Below, one piece after another: positions 5,733 through 12,989 of a stretch of 12,989 bases of DNA; position 1 is the first letter of the stretch; each line of letters begins with the position of its first letter. The stretch is from CAVSUR01 sp052143655 (GTDB lineage Bacteria; Actinomycetota; Actinomycetes; Streptosporangiales; Streptosporangiaceae): positions 1 through 12,989 of the forward strand of contig JBKQSL010000061.1 of assembly GCA_052143655.1 (NCBI GenBank). The letters are read 5' to 3'. The notes beneath the pieces are model-generated. The model was given only the letters and a program-made list of their open reading frames with translations, had not been told where the DNA came from and did not search any database. The position numbers and the translations under genes are program-made.

Positions 5733-8228
5733 ATGCAGGTCGACACCATCTTCGGCGCCATCGGCCGATTCACCGTCGCATTCCGCTGGCTGGTCACCGC
5801 CGCCTGGATCGGCGCCGCGGTGGCCGCGGTCATACTGCTGCCCTCGCTGTCCAGCGTTACACAGAACAACAACGCCAAGTTCCTTCCGGCGAGCGCGCCC
5901 AGCGAGCATGCGGCGCAGCTCGCCGCGCCGTTCGGCACGGTGGGCCTGCAGCCGATCCCGATCGTGGCAGCCCGGCCGGCCGGCCCGCTGACCGCCGCCG
6001 ACATCTCGGCGCTGGCCTCGCTCCAGACCCAGCTGGCCTCGGTGCCCATGGTCAGCAAGGCCCTGGATGCTGGGCGCTCGCCGGACGGGCACGCGGTGCA
6101 GCTCGTCGCGCTGGCCCAGCAGGCCGGCGGCAACGGCGGCCAGATCACCACGCTGGTGGACGCGCTACGCGCGAAGATCGCCGCCGCCGGGCTGCCCGCC
6201 GGGCTGCAGGTGCACCTGGCCGGCGACCTGGCCGCCACGGTGGACCAGCAGAAGGCCTCCGGCAACACCAGCAGCAAGGTGCAGGCGCTCTCGCTGGTAT
6301 TCATCATCGTGCTGCTGGTGCTGATCTTCCGGTCGCTTACGCTGGCGCTGACCACCGTCGCTCCGGCGCTGATCTCGGTGATAATCGCCGGCCCGCTGGT
6401 CGCCGAGGCCGCCAAGCACGGGCTGCAGGTCTCGCCGATCGCCCAGCTGCTGCTCATCGTGCTGGTGCTGGGCGCAGGCACCGACTACGGTCTGTTCCTG
6501 GTCTTCCGGCTCCGGGAGGAGTTGCGCACGCGGCCGCACGAGACCGCGGGCGAGCTTTATCCGGGCGCAGCGAGCCTGGGCGGCAGCGTCGGCCGTGACC
6601 TGCTGCGCGCCCGGCCGACGCCCAGGGAAGCGATCGTCGCCTCGGTCACCAGGGTGGGGGAGTCGATCACCTTCTCCGCGGCCACGGTGATCGCCGCGGT
6701 GCTCACCCTGCTGCTGGCCAGCTTCTCCTTCTATTCCGACCTCGGCGTCCCGTTCGCGATCGCGATCGGCGTCATGCTGCTGGCGGCGCTGACCCTGCTG
6801 CCTGCGCTGCTGTCGATCCGGCTGTCGCTGCTGGCGGTGAAGCGCTCGCTGTTCCGGGCCCGCTTCGGCAAGCCGAAACTGCTGCCGTGGAACATCCAGG
6901 GCAGCGGAAAAATGGGCGTGTGGGGCCGGGTGGCCGGCCGGATCGTGCGGCGCCCGGCAGTGACCCTGATCGTTGGCGTCGTCTTCTTCGGTGCGCTGGC
7001 GCTTGCTGTCTTCGGATACAAGGCGGCCGGATTCGGCGGGAACACGGCGCCGCCGGCGGGCAGCGACTCGGCCAAGGGCCAGGCGATGCTGACCCGGTAC
7101 TTCCCGCAGTCCGCGGCTAACCCGACGACCCTGATCTTCCGGTTCGGCACGCCGGCCTGGCAGGACCCGGCTCCGCTGACGAGCGCGACTGCCCAGTTGC
7201 AGTCCAGCAGCCTGTTCACCCAGGTGACCGGTCCGCTCAACCCGGCGGGCGTGGTGCTGACGCCGCACCATTACACCGCGCTGCACGCGGCGCTCGGCCC
7301 GGCCAAGGACCTGCCGCCGATACCGCCGCCCGGCATCAAGCTCACTCACGCCGAGACCGGTCACCGGCTGTCGGCCGGCGCTGCCTACCAGGCCTACCGG
7401 GCGACCGCCAACTACGTCAGCCCGGACGGCCGGACGGTGCAGTTCTCCACCAGCCTCAAGGCCGGTGACCCGGGCGGCACGCCGGCGATGAACGCCGTCC
7501 CGTCCATCCGGGCCGAGACCGCGTCGGTCGCCCGGTCGATCGGCGCGAGCGCTTCCGCGGTCGGCGGTGAGGCGCCCGCCCTCTACGACATCAGCAGCAT
7601 CTCCAACTCTGACCTCAAGCGCATCATCCCGGCCGCGATCGTCGCCATCGGGCTGCTGCTGGCGCTGGTGCTGCGCAGCCTGGTCGCGCCGCTGTACCTG
7701 ATCGTCTCGGTCGGCATCTCCTACCTGGCCGCGCTGGGACTGGCCGTGCTGATCTTCATCAAGATCGGCGGCAGCGGCGGGCTGGTGTTCTTCATGCCGT
7801 TCCTGATGTTCATCTTCCTGCTGGCCCTGGGGGAGGACTACAACATCCTGGTGATGACCCGGATCCGGGAGGAGGCGCACAAGCTGCCGCTGCGCCAGGC
7901 GGTGGTCCGCGCTGTCGGCCTGACCGGGACCACGGTGACCTCGGCCGGCCTGGTGCTGGCGGGCACGTTCCTCGTCTTCACCCTGGTGGGCGGCAGCGGC
8001 TCGGGCGGCAGCCAGGTCCGCGACATCGGGCTCGGCCTGGCGCTCGGCATCATGATGGACACGTTCCTGGTCCGCACCCTGCTGGTGCCCTCCACCGTGG
8101 TGCTGCTCGGCAAGTGGAACTGGTGGCCGTCGAAGCTGCACATGGATCAGCCCGAGCCGCCGGCCGCCGATCCGCCGGTGCCCGGCGGCGTGCCGGACCT
8201 GGCCTCGCCGCAGCCCGGCGCGGGCTGA
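5733..8228 (+). CDS. MMPL-family (RND superfamily) membrane exporter
   Basis: An 831-residue polytopic membrane transporter with the two-fold RND/MMPL architecture, the class that moves lipids or large hydrophobic products across actinobacterial membranes using proton flow. Helix 1 lies near residues 19-40 and is followed by an extracytoplasmic loop to about 185. A block of five helices follows, then helix 7 near 408-430, a second large loop, and the last five helices from about 630. Proton-relay-type motifs are GAGTDYGLFLVFRLREE with Asp251 and GEDYNILVMTRIREE with Asp702. A segment of roughly 28 residues (266-294) is inserted after the first DY motif, where MMPL proteins usually run directly into P-x-E-A. 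The C-terminus ends in a short Pro-rich tail. The ATG has a TAGGCT -10 element 7 nt upstream and no ribosome-binding site. The GT2 gene follows by 6 nt, implying one operon. The substrate is not deducible. Confidence 0.92.
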   Translation: MQVDTIFGAIGRFTVAFRWLVTAAWIGAAVAAVILLPSLSSVTQNNNAKFLPASAPSEHAAQLAAPFGTVGLQPIPIVAARPAGPLTAADISALASLQTQLASVPMVSKALDAGRSPDGHAVQLVALAQQAGGNGGQITTLVDALRAKIAAAGLPAGLQVHLAGDLAATVDQQKASGNTSSKVQALSLVFIIVLLVLIFRSLTLALTTVAPALISVIIAGPLVAEAAKHGLQVSPIAQLLLIVLVLGAGTDYGLFLVFRLREELRTRPHETAGELYPGAASLGGSVGRDLLRARPTPREAIVASVTRVGESITFSAATVIAAVLTLLLASFSFYSDLGVPFAIAIGVMLLAALTLLPALLSIRLSLLAVKRSLFRARFGKPKLLPWNIQGSGKMGVWGRVAGRIVRRPAVTLIVGVVFFGALALAVFGYKAAGFGGNTAPPAGSDSAKGQAMLTRYFPQSAANPTTLIFRFGTPAWQDPAPLTSATAQLQSSSLFTQVTGPLNPAGVVLTPHHYTALHAALGPAKDLPPIPPPGIKLTHAETGHRLSAGAAYQAYRATANYVSPDGRTVQFSTSLKAGDPGGTPAMNAVPSIRAETASVARSIGASASAVGGEAPALYDISSISNSDLKRIIPAAIVAIGLLLALVLRSLVAPLYLIVSVGISYLAALGLAVLIFIKIGGSGGLVFFMPFLMFIFLLALGEDYNILVMTRIREEAHKLPLRQAVVRAVGLTGTTVTSAGLVLAGTFLVFTLVGGSGSGGSQVRDIGLGLALGIMMDTFLVRTLLVPSTVVLLGKWNWWPSKLHMDQPEPPAADPPVPGGVPDLASPQPGAG

Positions 8229-8234
8229 GCGGCG

Positions 8235-9347
8235 GTGGCGCCAGCGCCGCTGCTGTCGGTCATACTGCCGGTGCACGGCGTGCAGGATTACCTGCCGCAG
8301 TGCCTGGCGTCCGTGCTGCACCAGGCCGGCGACGACACCGAGGTGATCGCGGTCGACGACGCCTCGCCGGATGGCTGCGGCGAGCTGCTCGATGAGGCGG
8401 CCGCGGCCGACCGGCGGCTGCTCGTGCTGCACCGCGCCCAGGCAGGCGGCCCGGGCGCAGCCCGCAACGCCGGCCTGGATCGGTGCCGCGGGGCCTACGT
8501 GTGGTTCGTCGACGCCGATGACCAGCTCGCCCCGGGCGCGATCAACGCCGTCCGCGCCCGGCTGGCCGCCGACGCGCCGGACGTGCTGCTGATCGACTAC
8601 GAGGACCTGTTCGCGGACGGCAGCACCGGCCCGAGCCCGGGCGCGCAGTTGCTGCGCGCCGCGCCCGCCGGGACGTTCACGCTCGGCCAGCAGCCGCAGC
8701 TGATCGACCTGACCATGACCAGCTGGAGCAAGGTGCTGCGACGGGAGTTCCTGGTCAGCCTGGGGGTGCGGTTCGGCCCGGGTATCCATGAGGACGTGCC
8801 GGTGAGCTGCGCGGCCCTGCTGTGCGCGGAGCGCATCAGCGCGCTGGACCGGGTCTGCTACCGCTACCGGCGGCGGGCAGGCTCGTTCATGGCCACCTCC
8901 AGCCGGGACCAGTTCGCCATCTTCGATGCCTACCACCAGGTCTTCGAGCTTGCGGCGAAACGGCGGGCGGGCGCCGGTGCGGCCGGCCCGGTCGGCGAGC
9001 GCGAGGCGGACCGGCTGCAGACCGCGCTGTTCGAGCGGGCGGTCTGGCATTACTCGACCGTGCTGGCGACCGGCGGCCTCGGCGTCGGCCCGCTGGGACG
9101 GCCCGGCCTGGTGCCGCGCAGGGACCGCAGGGAGTTCTTCCGCCTGATGCACGAGGATTTTGCCCGTTACCCGCCCCCCGGCTACCAGCTTCCCGGCGGC
9201 GCCCGGGGCGCCAAGTTCGGGCTGATCGCCCGCGGCGCCTACTGGACCTATGAGCTGCTCGAACCGGTGAACCGGGTCAGGGTCGCGCTGCTCGGCGCCC
9301 GGCGGCCGGGCGCCCGCGCTGGCGCGGGGGAGAGCGCGGCGGGCTGA
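8235..9347 (+). CDS. family 2 glycosyltransferase (GT-A fold)
   Basis: A 370-residue cytoplasmic or membrane-associated inverting glycosyltransferase. The N-terminal GT2 domain (about 5-220) opens with LLSVILPVHGVQDYLPQCLASVL and has the nucleotide-binding VDDASPDG. The metal-binding DAD lies at 93-95 within WFVDADDQL. A later HEDVPVS carries the acidic residues expected near the catalytic base. The stretch TSWSKVLRREF...GVRFGPGIHEDVPVS...YRYRRR resembles the GT2 domains found fused to CDP-glycerol glycerophosphotransferases in actinobacteria, but no such partner domain is present. The C-terminal third is less recognisable and ends in a Gly/Ala/Arg-rich tail. It starts at GTG 8235, 6 nt after the MMPL stop, with no clear ribosome-binding site, so translational coupling is likely. 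The linkage suggests that it glycosylates, or makes part of, what the MMPL protein exports. Acceptor and sugar are unknown. Confidence 0.88.
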   Translation: MAPAPLLSVILPVHGVQDYLPQCLASVLHQAGDDTEVIAVDDASPDGCGELLDEAAAADRRLLVLHRAQAGGPGAARNAGLDRCRGAYVWFVDADDQLAPGAINAVRARLAADAPDVLLIDYEDLFADGSTGPSPGAQLLRAAPAGTFTLGQQPQLIDLTMTSWSKVLRREFLVSLGVRFGPGIHEDVPVSCAALLCAERISALDRVCYRYRRRAGSFMATSSRDQFAIFDAYHQVFELAAKRRAGAGAAGPVGEREADRLQTALFERAVWHYSTVLATGGLGVGPLGRPGLVPRRDRREFFRLMHEDFARYPPPGYQLPGGARGAKFGLIARGAYWTYELLEPVNRVRVALLGARRPGARAGAGESAAG

Positions 9348-9380
9348 GCCAGCGGCCTGGCCGCGGCGGACGGCGGGCGG

Positions 9381-9418
9381 TACTGTGACGAGCAGGCGGG
9401 AGCGGGCCGACCGGAGGG
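9381..9418 (+). promoter_or_regulatory. possible promoter and ribosome-binding site of the small membrane protein gene
   Basis: TACTGT at 9381-9386 fits a -10 element and would start transcription near 9393. GGAGGG at 9413-9418 is a strong Shine-Dalgarno sequence, 9 nt before the ATG at 9428. It decides the start against the in-frame TTG at 9419, which directly abuts the GGAGGG. Transcription from the upstream operon is also possible. Confidence 0.45.
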
Positions 9419-9427
9419 TTGTGGCCC

Positions 9428-10046
9428 ATGCGGCATCTAGCCGGGTTTGTCCTTGCCGTCGCTACGTCGGTGGCGCTCTATTTCTGCGCTGGCTGGGGAG
9501 TGTCCCGGTTCGGCGCGCTGGCCGCCCACGGCGGCCCGGTCATGACCGGGCACGGGCTGCTGGCCCTGGCCGCGGTAGTCGGGCCCGGGCTGCTGATCGG
9601 CGTGCTGGTGGCCGTGCCCGCGCTGTCCCCGCTGGCCTCCGGCCTGCCCGGCCTGGCGCTGCTCGGCTGGTCGGCGCTGCTGGTCGTCCGCTCGCACCTC
9701 GCCCTGCGGCTGATCCCGATGCACGGCTATTACTTCACCACCGGCGTGCAGGCCCTGCTGGTTTCCGGCGTCCTGGCGCTGCTCGGCACGCTGATGATCG
9801 TGCCGCTGTTCCTGCCGTCGCGATGGCGGCGCCGGGAGGCCGGGCCGGACGCCGACATCGACGTTCCGGCCGCGCTCGGCCTGACCCGGGAACCAGGTCC
9901 CGCCTCGCCCGCCGCCGGCCCGGGCTCAACCGTGATCGCCCCGGGCCGGCCGCGCGGCGGGCGAGACAACAACGGGCTGCCGTGGCCTGATCGCCGCGGC
10001 AGCCCGTCCCAGGGTCAGCGTGCCCGCCGTGCCGGGCCGGACCAGG

Positions 10047-10060
<14 letters not shown>
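9428..10060 (+). CDS. small four-helix membrane protein of unknown function
   Basis: A 210-residue protein with four predicted membrane helices: about residues 4-24, 41-66 (GLLALAAVVGPGLLIGVLVAV), 71-88 and 103-127 (ending LGTLMIVPLFLPSRWRRR). A positively charged stop and a Pro/Gly/Arg-rich cytoplasmic tail (about 130-210) follow. It looks like the conserved hypothetical membrane proteins seen across actinomycetes, but I cannot name a function. The start ATG is chosen because GGAGGG lies 9 nt upstream. It follows the glycosyltransferase by 80 nt on the same strand. Its 3' end overlaps the convergent aceA gene by 14 bp and contains the aceA terminator hairpin, so the last 30 or so residues are shaped by that constraint and may not be functional. 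Confidence 0.75.
9972..10007 (-). terminator. terminator hairpin of aceA, inside the convergent gene
   Basis: A perfect 11-bp inverted repeat (acgggctgccg at 9972-9982 with its complement at 9997-10007) can extend by three more pairs including one G-T, leaving an 8-nt loop. It begins 39 nt beyond the aceA stop codon on the minus strand. There is no T-tract. It lies within the coding end of the membrane protein gene on the opposite strand and could act in both directions. Confidence 0.6.
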
Positions 10061-11342
<1,282 letters not shown>

Positions 11343-11466
11343 GACAAGCCTCCTGCTGATCCTGGTCGTCCCCTGGTGTCCGATTTACCAGCCTGCAATC
11401 TGCCGGACATAAATATCCAGGGACGTTGGTCCTGAATACTTGCGGTCCTTCATCTATGATGAAGAA
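11343..11466. promoter_or_regulatory. divergent aceA / XRE regulator promoter region
   Basis: This 124-bp region is markedly richer in A and T than its surroundings. For aceA the minus strand offers TATTTA (11415-11410) as a possible -10, giving a leader of about 60 nt with the AGGAGG site. For the regulator, the -10 TATGAT is at 11455-11460. A near-palindrome at 11418-11433 (cagggac, gtcctg) lies between them, close to the aceA -10 element, a fitting place for an operator. GCAAT and ACTTGC fragments at 11395-11399 and 11438-11443 only weakly recall RamB sites. Confidence 0.5.
11455..11460 (+). promoter_or_regulatory. -10 element giving a leaderless regulator transcript
   Basis: TATGAT is a perfect -10 consensus, followed by 6 nt and then the in-frame GTG at 11467. 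Transcription would therefore start at or beside the first base of the start codon. The hexamer ctgaat at 11432-11437, 17 nt upstream, is a weak -35. This supports GTG 11467 over the earlier in-frame TTG at 11440, which would lie upstream of the promoter. Confidence 0.6.
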
Positions 11467-12939
11467 GTGACGAATTTCGTTGGCGAAGAAGTTCGATCTT
11501 TGCCTGGTTCCGCGCTTGACCTCAGCTTGTTCGGTCAACGGCTGCGACACATCCGGCGCGCCCGCGGGATGACGCTCGCCGACCTCGGCGCCCGGGTGGG
11601 CCGCGCCCCCTCGGTGCTGTCCCTGCTGGAGAACGGCAGGCGCGAGCCCAAGCTGTCTCTCATCGAGGCACTGGCCAGCGCGCTGTCGGTGCCCGCCGAC
11701 GAGCTGATGCGCCGGCAGCCGCCGAGCCGCCGGGCTCAGCTGGAGATCGCCCTGGAGCAGGCGCAGCGGGACCCGGACTTCGCCGCGCTGGGACTGCCCC
11801 GGCTGCGGCCCGGCGCCCGAGTGCCCAGTGACGTGATCGAGCACGTGCTCGCGCTGCACGCCGAGCTGCGCCGGCAGCGGGCCAAGCCGACGGCCACGCC
11901 CGAGCAGGCCAGGGCGGCCAACGCGGACCTGCGCACGATGATGCGCGACCGCGGCAACTACTTCGCCCCGATCGAGGAGGCGGCCGCGGCCACGCTGCGC
12001 CCGGCGGGATACTCCGGCGGCGCGCTGTCCCAGGGCATGCTGCTGTCGGCGGTGAGCCAGCACGGCTTCTCCGTGCGGTACGTCCCGGACCTGCCGCGCT
12101 CCGCACGCTCGGTCACGGACCTGCGCAATCACCGGATCTACCTGCGACAGGAAACACTGGGGATGCACACACCGCGGGCGGTGCTGCTGCAGACCCTGGG
12201 GCACTTCGTGCTCGGGCACGCCGCCCCCGCCGACTTCGCCGACTTCCTGCGCCAGCGGATCGAGGCGAACTACTTCGCCGCCGCGGTGCTGATGCCGCAG
12301 GACGCCGTCGCGTCCTACCTGCACCGGGCGAAAGAGGCCAGGGACCTGTCGGTGGAGGACCTGCGGGACGTGTTCTCGGTGTCCTACGAGATGGCCGCGC
12401 ACCGGTTCACCAACCTCGCCACCCACCACCTGGGCCTGCCCTGCCATTTCGTGAAGAACGACGAGACCGGGCTCATCTACAAGGCCTACGAGAACGACGG
12501 CGTGCTGTTCCCGGCCGACGAGACCGGCGCGATCGAGGGCCAGCGGATGTGCCGGCTGTGGTCGGGCCGCCAGGTGTTCGCGGCCGCCGACCGCTACAGC
12601 CCGCATTTCCAGTACTCCGACACCCCGTCAGGCACGTACTGGTGCGTGGCCCAGGTTGACGCGGGCCGTGAGCCCAACTTCGCGATCACCCTCGGCGTGC
12701 CGTACGAGCACTCCCGCTGGTTCCGCGGCCGGGATACCCGCAACCGGACGACCTCGGCCTGCCCGGACGGGGAGTGCTGCCGACGCCCGCCCGCTGCCCT
12801 GGCCGCGCGCTGGGAGGGCATGGCCTGGCCATCCGCGCGGGCGCACTCGCATATCCTGCTGGCCCTGCCCACCGGCAGCTTCCCGGGCGTCGACGAGACC
12901 GACGTCTTCGAGTTCCTCGACCGCCACGAGAAGGACTAG
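11467..12939 (+). CDS. RamB/ScfR-like XRE-family regulator with degenerate ImmA/IrrE domain
   Basis: A 490-residue transcription factor related to RamB and the short-chain fatty acyl regulator family, which control acetate, propionate and glyoxylate-shunt genes. An XRE helix-turn-helix lies at about residues 20-80 (LFGQRLRHIRRARGMTLADL, then SVLSLLENGRREPKLSLIEALA). The middle (about 150-310) is an ImmA/IrrE-like fold; where the peptidase would have HELGH, this protein reads QTLGH at 242-246, so it is probably not catalytic. The C-terminal DUF2083-like sensor domain follows (YKAYENDGVLFPAD, GRQVFAAADRYSPHFQY, TPSGTYWC), with a cysteine cluster CPDGECC at 432-438 that may bind a metal. Start at GTG 11467 is chosen from the -10 element 6 nt upstream. 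Divergence from aceA makes aceA its likely target, and it probably regulates itself. The effector, perhaps an acyl-CoA, is inferred from the family. Confidence 0.88.
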   Translation: MTNFVGEEVRSLPGSALDLSLFGQRLRHIRRARGMTLADLGARVGRAPSVLSLLENGRREPKLSLIEALASALSVPADELMRRQPPSRRAQLEIALEQAQRDPDFAALGLPRLRPGARVPSDVIEHVLALHAELRRQRAKPTATPEQARAANADLRTMMRDRGNYFAPIEEAAAATLRPAGYSGGALSQGMLLSAVSQHGFSVRYVPDLPRSARSVTDLRNHRIYLRQETLGMHTPRAVLLQTLGHFVLGHAAPADFADFLRQRIEANYFAAAVLMPQDAVASYLHRAKEARDLSVEDLRDVFSVSYEMAAHRFTNLATHHLGLPCHFVKNDETGLIYKAYENDGVLFPADETGAIEGQRMCRLWSGRQVFAAADRYSPHFQYSDTPSGTYWCVAQVDAGREPNFAITLGVPYEHSRWFRGRDTRNRTTSACPDGECCRRPPAALAARWEGMAWPSARAHSHILLALPTGSFPGVDETDVFEFLDRHEKD

Positions 12940-12989
12940 CGGCGCGTTGGTCGCCATGCCCAGATCGTCTGGCTCTGGAGCGTCGCCAC

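Noticed and set aside
4240..6481. Two long minus-strand open frames opposite the exporter, marR and the start of the MMPL gene
   Set aside because: Low-complexity translations without domains; they cross well-supported plus-strand genes.
6165..9152. Minus-strand open frame of about 995 codons opposite the MMPL and glycosyltransferase genes
   Set aside because: The translation is Arg/Gln/His/Gly-rich with no domain, and both plus-strand genes have clear family motifs. Long antisense frames are expected from GC-rich third codon positions.
9419..9427. TTG at 9419 as the start of the small membrane protein
   Set aside because: It directly abuts the GGAGGG sequence, which is correctly spaced only for the ATG at 9428.
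11440..11466. TTG at 11440 as the start of the XRE regulator
   Set aside because: It would place the start upstream of the TATGAT element and add residues with no family match; GTG 11467 fits a leaderless transcript.

Overview
The window is high-GC DNA from an actinobacterium. The best lineage markers are SepH, an FtsZ-regulating protein known only from Actinobacteria, and an isocitrate lyase gene divergent from a RamB/ScfR-type regulator. GC-rich third codon positions, candidate leaderless starts and hairpin terminators without U-tracts also fit. The sequence alone does not settle the genus; a spore-forming actinomycete of the Streptosporangiales/Streptomyces sort is a reasonable guess.

Region 1 (1-2250, mostly minus strand) is an eroding accessory patch. 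It holds an APC-superfamily amino-acid permease gene (49-1505) that is broken by a perfect 11-bp tandem duplication at 915-936; removing one copy restores a full 481-residue permease. Upstream lies a leader of several hundred bases with a series of inverted repeats and a second, unrelated perfect 11-bp tandem duplication (1716-1737). Next comes a short remnant that looks like the C-terminal part of a DDE transposase (1951-2163), then a strong hairpin (2170-2207) that probably ends sepH transcription.

Region 2 (2249-3313, minus) is sepH, complete with its N-terminal DUF3071 domain, a Pro/Ala-rich linker and the conserved C-terminal tail motif. Region 3 (3607-10060, plus) is a run of five co-directional genes: a DHA2-type drug exporter, an overlapping MarR regulator, an RND/MMPL exporter, a GT2 glycosyltransferase 6 nt behind it, and a small four-helix membrane protein. 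The arrangement suggests a MarR-controlled envelope or export module in which a glycosylated or lipidic product is made and moved across the membrane. The substrate cannot be told from sequence.

Region 4 (10047-12939) is a carbon-metabolism pair. Isocitrate lyase (aceA, minus) runs convergent to, and overlaps by 14 bp, the small membrane protein gene. It is divergent from a RamB/ScfR-like XRE regulator (plus), which probably acts on the shared 124-bp promoter region to control the glyoxylate shunt. The regulator appears to start at a leaderless GTG placed 6 nt after a TATGAT -10 element. No rRNA, tRNA, CRISPR array or intact mobile element was seen.
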